A stretch of 64,000 nucleotides of DNA, taken from assembly GCA_013433145.1 (NCBI GenBank), contig CM024172.1:6998553-7062552 (forward strand). Direction: 5' to 3'. This DNA comes from Ascaris suum. Lineage: Eukaryota; Nematoda; Chromadorea; Rhabditida; Ascarididae. Under the pieces are notes generated by a model, which did not search any database, was not told where the DNA came from, and saw only the letters and a program-made list of their open reading frames with translations. How positions within the stretch are numbered: the first letter of the stretch is position 1; each line of letters begins with the position of its first letter. The position numbers and the translations under genes were made by a program. This document shows positions 27,260 to 41,200 of this stretch, one piece after another.

Positions 27260-28079
27260 AGCAACGTAGTTCGAAGTACTGCTCACATACATAGATAGGA
27301 TGAGGTATTTTTCTTTCTAAGATCGAACTCCCTGAAGTTAATATTGCTTAGCGTCGTCATTCCAAATACATGATCTTCTAGATGTAAGCCGATCGCGCAA
27401 ACATGTAAGATTAGCCGGAAGCAAATGTTTTGCAAAGGATGCGCAATTCTTTTTTCTTTGATGAATATTGCTGTTCTTTGTGTGGCATATCCCGACTTTT
27501 TGCATCTTTTTCGTGATGGATTAAAAAAGCTTCACATATTTGAGGTCTCTCAGATAATCCATATATTGGTTTGGTGTAGAATGGCACGTTTCAAGTAATC
27601 TCATAATCACGGCCTGTAGACACTGTTTGAATGAGTTTTTATTCCGTCCTTGCCTCTTTTCCTTTAAAAAGAGTCTTATATATCGTTGGCCATAGTTTTA
27701 TGGATTAGTGATTATGGAAGAGTGTAAGCACCATAGGTATTGTTTATACCTCAGTATGTTTTATGATTTGAGAATAATTCGCAAATGTCACAAATCTGCC
27801 TTAATTTGTTCAAATTCAATTTCGTTTCCAGTAGTAAGCGAAGCCTGAATAAAATCCTGCATTATGGAGGCTTTGATGGCTTTCCAATAAGCTGGATTTA
27901 TAAAAGAGCATTTGTGGTGATATCGGTAAGGTGGTTGTTGGTTATACGGAACATATGTAAACGCTCACAAAACTTTCAGCATTAAACTCATCTCACGGTC
28001 ATGTATATAATGGCACTGAAGTGCGCACATTCCTCGTTTTACTACTACGAACGATGGATTTTAGACTGGAAGTTTACGC

Positions 28080-28330
28080 GCTTTACGTAATGTCACACAC
28101 ACATGTTTCGCCGCTTAAACGGCATCATCCACGGTTCGGTAATGAACTGCTAGGACGTCATGTTCGTATAGTGTAAATTTACATCGCAGACCGATGTAAA
28201 TTCGTTACTCATTCGCGATGACATTGTCTTGATGACGAAACACATTTGCATTATGCATTATCCATCAAGTCGATTAGTCGTGGCATTGCTTAGCCGCTTA
28301 TACGGTCCCGTACGTAATGAGGCAATGTTA
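28080..28330. repeat. Possible fold-back/MITE-like element
   Basis: A perfect 11-bp hairpin stem lies at 28176-28202 (aatttacatcg, loop cagac, cgatgtaaatt). Around it, tacgtaatg occurs near both ends (about 28086 and 28311), and gccgctta-acgg occurs twice (about 28110 and 28291). The piece atgtttcg on the left is matched by cgaaacac on the right in inverse orientation. The ends and any target-site duplication are not defined. Confidence 0.3.
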
Positions 28331-29270
28331 CGGAAGGAAGGACCGCCAGAGGCTAATTAATAGTATGGTATGTTCCTTTTCCTTATTTCCTCTGCATTGA
28401 TAGGGTGTGCTTACATCAACTTATCCCTGGGGAGCAGGCAGGCCATACATTCAACTATGAGCAGAAAACTTGTCTATATATGCGCGCATGTTGTTTGTTT
28501 CATTATTTATTTGGGGTTTTAAATGAGCGCAGAAAGCGATTTTAGGTAACATTTCTCTTGGTGGGAAATTCGCTGGAAGAATCCTCCACTAGGGGAATGT
28601 TCATCACCGTCGCGTTTAAGGCGCTCGATTCAATGCTGACATTTCGCGTCACATTGTCAGCCGAATGCTGATCTCTATTGACATTTTCCTTTGTGATCTC
28701 ACTCCCTCATCCCCTGATTCACGCTGTTTATTGTTGCAACACATCTTCACAAAAGAAAAAATTATTCGTTCGAAACATTTCATCAAATAAACTCAACTGA
28801 CTGATTCACTCAGGTGAGTCTTCTAAGTACTCAAAGACTCTTTTGCAGCCTCTTTGTGAGTTTTTTTTGAATGGTTCTTTGTCGTGAATTTGCCATTCTC
28901 CATGACTGTTTGCTTCATTTCAGTGATAATCTCTATTATTTAAATTGCTTAATTGTTTGAGTTTTTCACTGGGATTTGATTTGATTAAATTCCTGCTGAA
29001 TTAAAGAAGTCGATTCCTCATGTTCCTTGAAAAAGCGGATGAATAAGAATAAATAGTGAATAAAAAAAGTTCTGTTTGGTTATGATGCATAATAGCATCC
29101 GCACGTTCAAAATGAAAATGCTGTTGTTGGAAATGTCTTCTCGAGCGGTTTGGGAACTTCTTCCCACCAATTTGCTCATTTCTACATTTTTTAAAATTAT
29201 CTTGAGAATGCCTAACGGTCTTTCACCTCATATTTTTATCTGCACATTTAAGAAAACAAAAAAAAACCTT

Positions 29271-29285
29271 CCCCCCCCCCCCCCC
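29271..29285. repeat. Poly-C run (15 nt)
   Basis: A pure C run follows an A-rich and then CCTT sequence. It is one of eight G/C homopolymers of 12-17 nt spread over the window. Confidence 0.95.
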
Positions 29286-32200
29286 ACTTTGTTAAAAAAG
29301 CCCTTTTTCACTCTCTCATTTCCACTCGCGATTCTAAATATTATGTAATACAGATTATGCGACACTCAGAAATAGCTTAATCGTAGATCATATTTAACGA
29401 CCTGCCAACATTACATTGCTTATCAGCAAGTTTTATACTTACGTCACTCATTATTTCCCGACAAGATGAATTTTTCTTTTTCTGCAAAAATGGCTCATAA
29501 GGCAGTATAAAATGGGCGCCCACCTGTTCATCTAATCGCACGCCAACTGAAATTGTAGTCGCCAACTTGGAAATCAATGACGATAAGAACCCGTTGATTG
29601 CACCTTCAGTAATTCCTCACTTAAAGTTCAACTTCGGTCGTTGAATTTGTGCACAACGTTTGAAATTCTATTCTTTTGGGTTCTTAGCATTATGATAGAG
29701 TATTTATTTCTTAAATAAACGTGCCACCTATCACAAGGGCGTTCGTTTATGCGCAAACAATATTTGTTCACAACTCTCGTAATGTTAACGCAAAATTTTC
29801 TCATCGAACGGAAGCGCGGTCCTGCTAAAAAAAAGTCAATGAGCCAATCTGGTCTGTCTTATTGAAGGAGATCCTCTTGATTTAACTGATTCCTCATAAC
29901 AAAAACCGAAGATCGTTTCAGCTGATCTTCCATCAGAAACATCACTGATCCGGTTTGTTATAAACGGCGATCATGATGTGGGGATGCTGGAGAAAATATC
30001 TCGAGCAACGCTACTGATTCCCTCCACCCGCCTCCATCGTTTCCTTCTCAGCATTCAGCTGTAGTCGCACTACCATTCATCTGGTCAGAGAAACGCAAAG
30101 TACCGTAAAACCCTCAGAGTTATACCTTTAATATCTGCAATATCTGAGAATATGCTTTCAAGGGAATTCAAGGGAATCATTTGAGAACGGAAGCTGTCGT
30201 CGAAGTTTAATGTTAACCTTACTTCCAGCGATCGATAGTTCCGTTGGAGTTGCTCCTGATTTGTTGTCCTCATTTGCGTTCGTTTTTAGCGCATGAGTGC
30301 ACTCGACAAACAGGCGCACTACCTGGTACAACTTTGTCGCCTAGCATTTACATTGTACTTCACAGCAAATTCTGCTTGCTTCATCAACGATCTGCTTTCA
30401 TTTTCCTCTTTCTCTTGCTTTCGCTTCATTTTTTAGTTATAAACACTCTTCGTTATCCGAAAAAACTATGTTGCTGTGCGCTTTTGCATATTTATATTTG
30501 CATAGCGCATTATGACGTTGTATTATGTGTACCTATATATTGCATTTGTTAGCCTATCCGGTACTTCTGATTCGAGAGCAACAAAAGCTAGACTCTGAAG
30601 TTTGATGCTCAAAACGCATAATATAGGATGGTCGCCTACACCGCCTTGATCCATAAAACTCGAGGAAATTTTAGACGTTTAAATATGAAAGAAGTTCTGC
30701 ATGCATTTTGAGGCAATTAATTTGACATCTTGCACCGATCGACCCAAAGTGAATCCTTTTTAGAGAGTCTTCGGAATTTCTGGATTAATCAAGACATGAA
30801 GGTATTATGTCCAATGATCATTGTTCTTCGGTAGTATACAGATCTGATGTCAGGAATGCAAAGGCGCGTGTCGCACGATACAGTCCGGCAGGCTTCGAAT
30901 TTTTCAGACAAAAAATCAAATTTTTCGTGAAGAAACAAACCCTCCCCCCTACCCCCCCCCCCCCATCCACGTAGTAAACTCACATTTCAAGAAATCGCTG
31001 TCATTTACCTGTTGTTTACCTGGATTCAACTATTTCACCAATTGCCGCCCACTACGACTACTTTGCTTAAATATCTTTCGCAATTCTGCATTTGCAACGC
31101 TCAATGTGTCGACAGAGTGTCTGCGTCTGTCTGCTATGTATCTCCACTCAAGAATCACTTAACATAAAGTTGCGAAATAAGCATCGAAATAGGCCTCAAA
31201 AATTGTTCGAATTCTCAGATCGCCGAGTTGTGGCTAAAGAACAAGTCTTCTTTTCAAAAGTTTCTGCGGGCGACCGGATCGGTTAAAATATGAATTTGTG
31301 GATGTATTTGTTTTGCTATCTGGAAACGTCGGTTGGTGGTCTGGCAAGCGGAATTGCAAAGGTCATATTACACCAACTCTTCTAACACATTTCTCCCTCG
31401 TTTTTTTCCCCATCGAAATTTTCTTTCCTTATTATTGACACTCGAGGGTGACATTTGCAAGACAGTTTTATTCTGCAACTACCCGATGTGGTCAAAATCT
31501 TATTTTTAGTACAAGGACTGTGACCGGTTGGTATATTGGTAAAGCCCTATGAAGCATTTTTCATTCGTTTCTAAATATATTTAGTTCGGCTTTCCTGCCA
31601 AAGATTATATTATGTATAAGGGAGTATAAGGAGAGTTTTGTAATCTGAGAGTACGACTTGGATGTGAGAAAACGACACAACTTGAAACAGGATGTTCAAA
31701 TCGAAGCATTTTGCAGCCTTGATGATTTATTGGCCTCAAATGATCGTATAAATTACACTTTCTACCATTATATTAGAGCGTTTGAAAAAGGATAGATGCG
31801 AAATGGTGGTTGTACTGACATGAATAGTGAACGTTTATAGAAGTGCTGACTGTCTCGATTAGCGATAGAGGCATCAGAAGAGGAATACGGACCACGTTGA
31901 CAGTTGCTCCTTCCTATCACATTCATAACTTTTTTTGGTTTCCATGATGCACATAATGGTGCCACTTCATTTTCCTGCATATGTGGAGAAATTTTTACGA
32001 ACGAAAGAGCGAGGCCTCTCTTGCTGCGTTCCCTACCGACGAGGTAAAATCATACGCGAGAGTACATTTACATGAATGTGGCAGTCGTTTTCTGTATTTG
32101 TTGTGCTATCACGTAATGCATCACGGTGTCGGGCAGCTATCAGGGTTCGTTTTAACGCTCATTTTCTTCTCGTCTATTTTCGCTTCTAGGCTTTTTCTCG

Positions 32201-32585
32201 CTCCGGAGCCACATAGGAGCTTATTAGACAGTTGTAAGATTTCGTAACAATTTGAAATTGGCTACTTTTGCAAATGTGATAGTATTTTCCTCATTTTTTT
32301 ATTAACAAGCATTTTTACAAGTTATTTTGCAATCAGAGTTGTTTGAAATTTCGATACGCGTACCAAAACGCAAGTGGACATGAATCCATAGTGTGATCTG
32401 ACCCTTTGTATGCAAAAATATTCACGTTTACGTCTGTTTCAGCGGTGTCACATTATCGTGGTTGGAGCTAACCGCCTTGAATTAGCAAATTTAAACCATA
32501 ATGATACAAGCCTTCTCTAGCAGCAGTTGATATTGAGAATGGTGTGCCTGAGGCGGTGCGCAGACGGCTTCTGCTCATCATTAAT

Positions 32586-32692
32586 TGAGCTCAGCGGGTA
32601 AGCGTGTGCAAGTGCACGACAGAGGTTTCTGTCCGGGATCTCTCTTTGGACCTCTTCCTTCAAGCAGCAGTGTTCTATCGATCCCGGACGGC
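32586..32692 (+). repeat. tRNA-derived SINE-like element
   Basis: The left end reads gagctcagcgggtaagcg, very close to a tRNA D-arm/A-box (AGCTCAGCGGGTAGAGCG in many tRNAs). About 80 nt downstream ttctatcgatcccggacgg resembles a T-arm (GGTTCGATCCCGG). The spacing suits a Pol III type 2 internal promoter, but the middle does not form an anticodon arm I can support. It is probably a SINE or tRNA pseudogene. Confidence 0.4.
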
Positions 32693-34909
32693 CATTGCAC
32701 GGCGTCCAGCGCCACATTCCCAATGCTTTCACTCCTCAAATCCTTGCTTCCTCTCACATGTCTGCAAAAACCTCCCTCGGCTAAATGTTTCTTACCTTTC
32801 ATCCTCCCGTTCGATGCCTTTTCCTTGTCGCTTCCAGTAATTCTCTAAATAAAACGATTCCCCCTTTCCCCTCCCCTCCCCCATGCTTTATAAACTGCAT
32901 AAATTATGCGTTCATTACTATGTGTTGAGTTGAGTTCCCAGATCGCTTCATTGCTTTTTAGTAGTAATCATTCGTTGTGAGCCGCTTATGTCCAAACCGT
33001 GAAGAGGGCACGCAGATAGGGCTATAGGGGGGGGGGGGTGTAAGGAGCAGGATGGATGCCGAAGAGGGATGGGCGACTACAACCGACAACCGACAACTTT
33101 TATCAAAAGTATGTACGTGCGTTACTCCACTACTCGTTGTTCAATTATGGGAAACGCGCAATTATTTCCGGTAGTCAACACCACTCTGCATCAAATTTCC
33201 TGTCTGCAAATGGGTTTTCAGTCACCACTTTCACTTGTCTTTAAATGCGTCTTCACGGGTCTCTATTTTTTCAGCAGCGCTTTTGATTTTCACGGAGGCA
33301 GTAATGAAAGTAATCATAACATAACAGCGATAATGATATTTACATTAATAAAAATAATGACTACAAGAATATCCAACAATAGTAATAAATGACAGGAATA
33401 CTTGTTGCTAACAACAGTGACTGTTAACAGGGGTATTTTGGAACAATTATGATTAATAACAATAATAAGTGACATATATAACAAGGCTGTTGCATGATTC
33501 GGCAGGTATTATTGTATGATAGTTTATAGTTGTGAACGTGTAATGCGTCGAGTAGACTTTATGCTGAGGTTTCGTCTCTTTCAGCTGTAATCATTGCATA
33601 TCGAGTGGAAAGCCATCACGTAATCATTTCGTAGAACTATGAAAAGTGCCACGTTTAAGGAAGAGAAGAGAAGAAAAAGAAGAATGAATTCGCACATCGC
33701 GACGCAGAAGGTTAATGCGGGTGCATAATGAATATTAATAATAACCATAATGATAGTAATGAAGGCATTGAATTTTCATTCAATTTGAGTCCCGGCAATC
33801 GGCAAGATCACCATTTTATCACCCAAATGCAAAATACGGCGTTTCGTATTTGACTACGCTTCATGTTGTTGGTCAGCGCAACACCCCGGCAGGATTAATA
33901 TTTCAGTCATCAGACGCGTAAAACATCCCATTGCTTGTTATTACCTATTTATATTGCGCTATTTGCCGAGAGATTCTTCTTTTCATTGGGTTCAATGAAA
34001 AATGCCGTACTTGGAAGATTTCCCTTCTGTGAATTTGGAAACTAACCGGGTTTATATTTCCATCATATTCGACCTCATATATGCATTCCGTTGGCAGAAA
34101 CTAAATTTTTCGTTGAGCGTGCCGCCACAGTAGCACCACTTCCACAGGAATCAGTCGTTGATTGCTAATTTGTGTCTCGAAAAGCGAAATATTTTCAAAG
34201 AGCCTGGGAAACTGCCATAGGAGGCCATTGATGTCGAAGAGAACTTAGCATTATTTTTACATATGTAGCCAATGCTTTTATGTTCTTCCTACGAATGATT
34301 TTAGCCAGAAATTTGTTTCTTTTTTAAGGAATTCTGTTTCAAAACTGCACTTAGGTTTGTTCTTTTATCCAAATTTCCTTCCAGGAGGTCATTTAACCTG
34401 TAGTTGTAGATTCTCCACGGAACTCCCTGCTCTCTGAAGTTGGGATATCACTATGTCTGCTATTGTTTTTATGCAGAAACGTATTTAGCCTTATTGCGAA
34501 AAGGTGGCTTGAGCAGTATTTGGTTTGACTGCCTAATTTTTCACACTATATAATACAGTGCGTTCTCCCCTCGCCTCGTTTCAAGAAGGAGTCTTATGTT
34601 TTGCATGGATTCCGTTTCGCGTTTCCTCTTCAACAATTTGTTACTTAAGATTTCTCAGTCCAATTATATTGTTAGGAATTCCTCACTTTGCGTGTCAGTA
34701 TGACAGCCATTTGGAAACAGCGCTTCTCCTCTCAGCACTCGACAGCTCTGTCATCACTTTCCCAGATTCCTTTCTTGTCGTATTGAAGAGCTTTCTTACA
34801 TGACTAGTTCTCGGCCTCGTTATTTTTCGAACACATCAACTGTACAGACAGAGAGTCACGTGGCCGAAGGTGACATATGCAAAATTGGGGAATGCAAGTG
34901 CTCGTGAAG

Positions 34910-35235
34910 TCTATGCCTAAGATTAAACGAGGTATGCAATTAGCTAACGGCGATATTCGTTCCCTGTGGCTCAGTCGAGGCTCGAACTATTGGCCTCTGC
35001 AAAGATGTGAGTGTTGTTCCGAATATCTCATGCCGCCTGACTTCAACAAGTGGTGCCAAATTACAAGAACATCAAAGGCTACTTGGGACCTCAGGAAAGC
35101 ATCAATGTAGTGATATTTACACTGCGGTATTCATGAATAAACTGTTACTGCAGTATTTTCAGTAAACTGCTTCTGGATTGTTTGCTGTTCTCAAGAGCAA
35201 TTACGAAACGAAAACGGATTTCCAAAATTAGCGAG
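34910..35235 (+). CDS. Candidate exons with Ski/Sno- or SAND-like zinc-binding segment (fragment)
   Basis: An open frame ending at 35106 reads LWLSRGSNYWPLQRCECC and then SEYLMPPDFNKW, followed by TRTSKATWDLRKA. A 56-nt intron (gtagtg...ttttcag) then leads in phase to 35163-35235, which encodes LLLDCLLFSRAITKRKRISK and ends at a gtgagc donor. In Ski/Sno proteins and SAND domains a C-x-x-C pair is followed by a (P)PxxF segment and a W, the arrangement seen here. In nematodes the Ski/Sno member is DAF-5, a TGF-beta/dauer pathway regulator, but no Dachshund-type domain exon was found upstream. The 5' exon border is undefined, and 34910 is only an approximate left limit. Possible continuation near 35578-35621 is out of phase as read. 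Confidence 0.3.
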
Positions 35236-38200
35236 GTGAGCATAGCGGCAATTTCTTGAGAGGTCTTTATTTCTTCAATAATCGGAGAAATACAACTGTC
35301 GCTTGACTGCACTTGTTGTCTTTTAAAGTTATGCTTCGAACAGTGATTTGCGCCTTAATGTTGGCCACATATGCTGAAGCGTGTGAACAGTAATGGAACG
35401 CGATTGCAGTATATGAGGATAACGCAGCGATGCTAAAACAATATTGCGGTTTTAAAGCGCGCGCATTCGTCATTTTTGTGGGCATGAGCGGAGAATACAA
35501 AACAGCAGTTGATTCTGCAGTAGAAGAGAGAGTAACCGAGAAATTAAATGGACGTCTTTCTACTTGTGCAGATATGTTGTAGAAGCAGTTCAAAAGGTAG
35601 ATGATTTGCGCAAAAAAAGAAGTAAGTATGTTTGAAGGGATCTGTTGATGTCGCTTTGGGGAAAGGCTCGACAGATGACGCTTTGCTTTGCTTATTTTAT
35701 ACTAGGATAGTTATATGTAAAGAGCAGAGTAATTCTCTTCCAGCTACCAACGTTGAATTTTTCGGGATAACTTCTGTTTAAATTTTCTTCTTTGCGCTAT
35801 TGCAACATTTCTTGTGCATCTATAGGAGAATACTTTTCGTTCGAGCTAGCAAAATTTGTATTTGGACGAGTAACCGCCGTATTTTAGCGAGTCGTTTCAG
35901 GCATTTTTCTTAAACTTAAGGTGCTGCTGGCCACTTCCATTTCATATGCCTTAGCAAGGCGTTCAACCATAGCCGTGTTTAGGTGCGTCTCAAGCCGGTT
36001 CCAATCTTATGAGGAAAGACATACAAGCGAGGTGTAGAATGAAAAAGGGCATTCAAGCATCAAAGAGTAAATCCATTTCTTACTTGTAAATCGACACTTA
36101 CGAACATGCGTATTCCGTATTTTCTATGCATATTTACTCTTTGGAAACCTTGCTGTTGCAATCGTGTGGCGACAATTTTCTGTTGCCATACGAATTTTGA
36201 TTGATTAAAAAGCTTCTGCATATTACGTAATGAATGTTTTGAATAATTATTTCATGTTCTTAAGTATATTATCAACTATAGTTTAACGTTGACCTCTCAT
36301 GCTGGAATGTTGCAGAGACTTTTTGCTTCTGACTCTTTTGCATATATCAGAATTTTTTCCTTAACTTTAGTAGTTTTATTGTATAATATTTCAATAATTA
36401 CTTTGCTACTATATAAGGTTTATTCCTTCAATATTTATAGATTTAGTGCCGGGTATGAATACTAGACAGAGTGATGCAAACGCCTGAGATTATGTACACG
36501 CAACCACACTCAAATTTTATTTATGGCATACCGGAACCGCGGTGCATTTGAGAGTTTAGTATGATCGTTCGGAGATCCCTTGCTGATAACACTTTGCTGT
36601 CACTTATTTTCCCCACATGCTTTAAGCAGGGTGTCGTTTGCAAGAAATCACAGCAGCTAATTATTACACTTGAGAATTCGATTTCTAGGTGGAGGGAGGG
36701 AGATACGAGAGCAATAACGAGAGAAATTTGAACCGTTTTCATTAAGAAATGAGCGCAACGGAATATAAACAGGCTTGAATAACGTCTTCGCTTTGAAAGT
36801 CGATGTTATTTACGCCAGTCATACTTCTTGTTTGCCAGTGAATTTGTTTTCAGTTCTGTGCTTGTAGCACTGCCTCCATGGCGATGGGTCTTAATTCGCT
36901 GGTTTCTGATCTCCGCCTTTTCATTTCCTTCCTATTCCCATCTTCCGTTCATTTTCAACTTTAAAATGGTCTCAGTGTACAAATCGCAATGACCGTAACA
37001 ATGCTTATTTTTTTCGCACAAAGCGGATAAGTTTGATTGCCAGTATGGCAATGCCAGATAAGTTTCAAGTTGAGGCGTTAATTGATTGTCAGTATGGCCT
37101 TACTGCACTTCATATTTGTCTGACCATAGTTATGACAACTCTGCTAGAACTCTTTTCCGTTGGGTGAAACTTGTTCGGCTTATGACTTGAATCTCCTCAC
37201 TAGTGTATTTCAGCAAACAATATTTCTTGAAATAGCCATGATTTTGTATTCTGCCACCGAAAACAGGTGGTAGACGCTGTAGATACTGCCTACAGTAACA
37301 GATCTTCTTATTTGCTAGTGCGGCCTACTGTACTGTATTTGCTTACTTCAAGTTCGCGACTTAGGTACGATACAGCATGCTGCATTACGGTACTAGCTCC
37401 CTGCGTTAGAATGGTATATGATGCAGTTACGTAATCGAAACCAAAATTTTCTGCTTGGAATTTAAGCAAGTACAGTAGGTCGCACTGGCGCCTATAAATG
37501 CAGCTCATTACAGTGAGAAAAAAATCAGAGGCTTAATAACAATAGCGTCAGTGGCATTTTGCCAATCCTTTCTGATGCTCATGTTCATGTTGATTACTTA
37601 TATCTTTTTTCTTGTTCATTTTAGTTGTGCGAAGCTGAAAGTTTTAACGATACCAAAAGAGTTTGAGCCTCAGAAGTGGCTTTGTGTGTCGATATGCACC
37701 ATAGCTGTCACTTATTGACTCATAAATGATTCGTCTAATGAAGTGATGCTAATAGAGCATAAAACAGTTTATAAAATAGTACTAAAACATTGCTCTATTC
37801 CGCAACCTCATTACATCTCTTATCTTATTTTCTATCACTTTTAAGGTGCCCAGCAAGTTATCTGAGCAAATATTCAGTGCACTTCTCATAATAGAGAGGA
37901 TTATTGATGTGTAAGTTATGAAGAGAATTTCTGGGAATACTGCATCACTAAGATGTTGCCACTTGTATCTATATAAACATCGGGTTATTGAAATTCATCT
38001 TTTTTTTCAAGAGTAGAGAGAGATGTGAGCATTTGCATAGAGTTTATAAATAAACCTATGGAGCTGAGCGATCTTCATGACTGAATGCGTTTGTTTTTTG
38101 ATCCCTCAGTTGTGGGCGCAGTGCAGTGAGAGGCAGAAGTCTCCACAGAAAAAGGTGGGCGAGTGTGAAGCTCATTCGTTATGAGATCAACTTTTTTAAA

Positions 38201-41200
38201 AGTATTTGGCGCTGGGTATGTGGAAGTGCACGAACCAATGCGGAAGCTTTCCAGAAAATTGTGGCCGCCACGATGTGGTGGAAGTGACCGCATCTCGATG
38301 TAGGGTGAAGTGGGACGGGAAGGGCAATGGTAATAGCCTGTGCTACATCTCCTCGTAATTTTGCAATTCTAACGCAGAAAACGTCACTTTTATTACGAAG
38401 CCAATAAAGGGGCAACGAATAGTACTTTTTTTTACTTGAAACAACGATGCAAATAAACGGATTTTCGCTTTCGTTGTATAAAAATCCTTACTCTGCAATA
38501 AATGACATTAATATATATTAGTGCGTATATGGTCATGGATCAGAGTGACTGCAATATTGATACGACGCCTCATTTTTTTCAGGTGAAACATACCTGTGGA
38601 TCTGTAGGGAATGACTAAATATGTGTTTTTAACGTTGAAATTCCAACTATTGATAAGGCTTTATTGATTCATGCAACACTTTTGATCGCAAACAATAAAA
38701 ACTCGCGTCTCTATCCGACGTGGTGAGATTGACATGGCACAATATTCTATAATTGCTCCATCAGCCTGCCATGATTTGAAAAAAAAAGTCATAGTTGTAA
38801 AATGATCCCAATTTCATCGTCAGGCAATGAACCATCCATGCTAAAACGCTGTTTTCTTGTTGCGTAGCTTAATTGCTGTAACGCTATAAATTTGCAGGTA
38901 AAATTCGTTGACGAACGTGATATGTGCTTTTGCACTCATCTCATTCATACTACTGACTGATGTCATAGCTTCACTCATAATACATCATCAATTAATAATA
39001 GAAAGTGCTGATGCAGCAGATGGGACAATTGATTTACTTCTTTAATTTACCAGACTTCTAACACAAAGTTCTTACAAGTAGTTTGTCTTTTTCTGACCCG
39101 ATCGGTGTAGAATGCTTCATAATTATTGTTGAGTGTTTTCGAATACTTTAATTTGAAAGATGGTGTAAATACTAATATTTTGCTATAAATTGCATTCACA
39201 AACCATCGTAACTTTGTTTCCAAGCTCTCGTTCAAAGTATCTGACGGACGAACAGGTACACACATACACACGCATACACACACAGGTACAATGTAGCCAC
39301 AAAGCGTGATGCAAATGCAAATTTGCGAGAATACATCAAAATACAATTGCATAAGTGGAATTACGTAAGTACTGGAGGAAATGATGCGAGATACCGCGTT
39401 GCAAAGTCGCCCATCGAAGTAGTCTTATATATAACGAAACGCATATATATCAACCTGCCAGCATATAACGAAACGCATAAAAACACTTCCTTATATCAAT
39501 AGAACCAGCCATTTATGTACATCCATCTTGAGCCAGTGAAGGTGGCCTATTTGGCCTAGAATTTGTACAAATTTCTATGCACGTTCAAGTGTTGACAGTT
39601 CCTTTTAGAAGTGAGCAGACCAAATTGTACAGGTGAATGAAAGGTAGCCTGTGCCATATATAACATTGATTACAGCAGTAGTGAGTGAAAAGTTGAGACT
39701 AATAAACAAGCAGGCAGAAACGTACATGTGATATGCGAACGCAGAAATAAGTCGGAGACATCTTTTCGCTGTGAGAGGCTTCGGAAGCGTAAACATACAG
39801 AAGCGCATGGAAAGAGGTGTTGAGACCTTTGTGGCGGATAATTTTGCTTTATTCAGCAACAACCACAAGACACCGAAGAATGATTTTTCCGTTGTTTGAC
39901 CGATGAAATCCTCTATCGGAATATGCAGATTTGTGTTGCACATGACTGCCGTCGAAGCAAAATAGGCGTGCCAATTTTGCCAATTAACCATGAAGACGAT
40001 CAAAAATTGTTCCCTTGAAAATTTGCAACGGTGCATAAAAATCAGTCGAGATTATGCATTACTGAGTTTATGCAAGTTCATTTCTGCACTAGCTGAGCTA
40101 TTGTTGTGATGTTAGTAGTGATTGCTACAAAATTAGTAAGAGATGAGGGAAGAGTCAAGTGGAGATGCGTTCGAGAGAAGGTGGCAACGTGCGAGCTTTG
40201 CACTCTCTTCACCTGACCAACCAGTTTCGTAAATTGCCAGTAAACAGTAGGTCTGCAGAATAATCCGTCAAGCTCCGAGTACCTCAGCTGCTTGAACAGA
40301 TCTCGTGCAAAAGATTTTTTTCCACGAGCTGACTGCTGTAAAAAGAATAACGACTGTTTTAAGGGCCTGTAAATTTTTTAACGTTCGATGAATCCTTCCG
40401 AACTTGATGTGTCAGTGCAAAAGTTGGTAGTGCGGTTGTTGCACAGTGTACTTCACTGGCTGTGGGAATGAAACGACCAAGCAGACAGACAGAAATGCAC
40501 AACTGCGCCCATACCATATGTAGACATGAAGTTCGAATAGTGGCTCCTGAAAAGCAAACATGCAGAAGCGCATAAATCTGGTTTTAGGGAATCGAAACAA
40601 GAATTAATGAACGTGTATTTTTTCAAAACCATTTTCCTCTGTTCCCCTGGATGCGGCAGTATCTTGCTATAATTTTTCGCTTCGTGTTACATTCTATAAA
40701 TGAAGCTATCGTATTATGTGCTCCGAGACAAATTCTTGTGATGACATTTATATTTACTTTGGCGATGGCATTGTGTACATGTTTTTGTCGTTCGTTTCGT
40801 TCAACGAAATCTTTAACTACTGCTGCCCTCATTCCTATTTGTAGAGTCAGCTCTTAGTGCCAACAGCTTAAGTTACATCCACTCCACTTTTTCCATTATT
40901 TTAACAATTACTGCTATCAAATGGAACTATCTTATAAGTGGACGTTGTCTCTAGACATAAAGCACTGAGCAACTTCCGCCATCGGATACTTCAGCTGCGC
41001 ATTTTTCATTCTCTTTGTGAACATAACACAGATAAGAGAGAAAACAATTAACAATTTTCATTTACAACCAATAATAGCGGGGTCGTGTCGGTCTATTAGC
41101 GGGGAGGATTTGAGTCGAACGTCTTTCGAGAATTCTTTTTGCTTTCTTTATTACTCATTCTGTTCACAAATGGACTCCTTGTTGAAGCTTTGCGCTCGCT

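Larger units (their letters stand above)
27260..34876. other. Stretch without a supported gene, exon-like fragments and repeats
   Basis: Isolated exon-like pieces are seen at 27832-27925 (ttccag acceptor, gtaagg donor, reading KRSLNKILHYGGFDGFPISW) and 31981-32043 (ends FPTDE before gtaaaa). Neither could be chained. C runs lie at 29271-29285 and 30952-30964 and a G run at 33027-33038. A fold-back candidate is at 28080-28330 and a tRNA-like element at 32586-32692. The stretch 33300-33480 is AT-rich low-complexity sequence. Confidence 0.4.

Noticed and set aside
26947..27264. Minus-strand frame of 105 codons
   Set aside because: It overlaps + strand segments with proper donor and acceptor sites; the minus reading has no splice support.
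39605..40036. Longest minus-strand open frame (143 codons)
   Set aside because: It lies in a dispersed repeat with relatives near 40.5 kb, has an unusual Cys/Phe-rich composition, and shows no motif or splice context.
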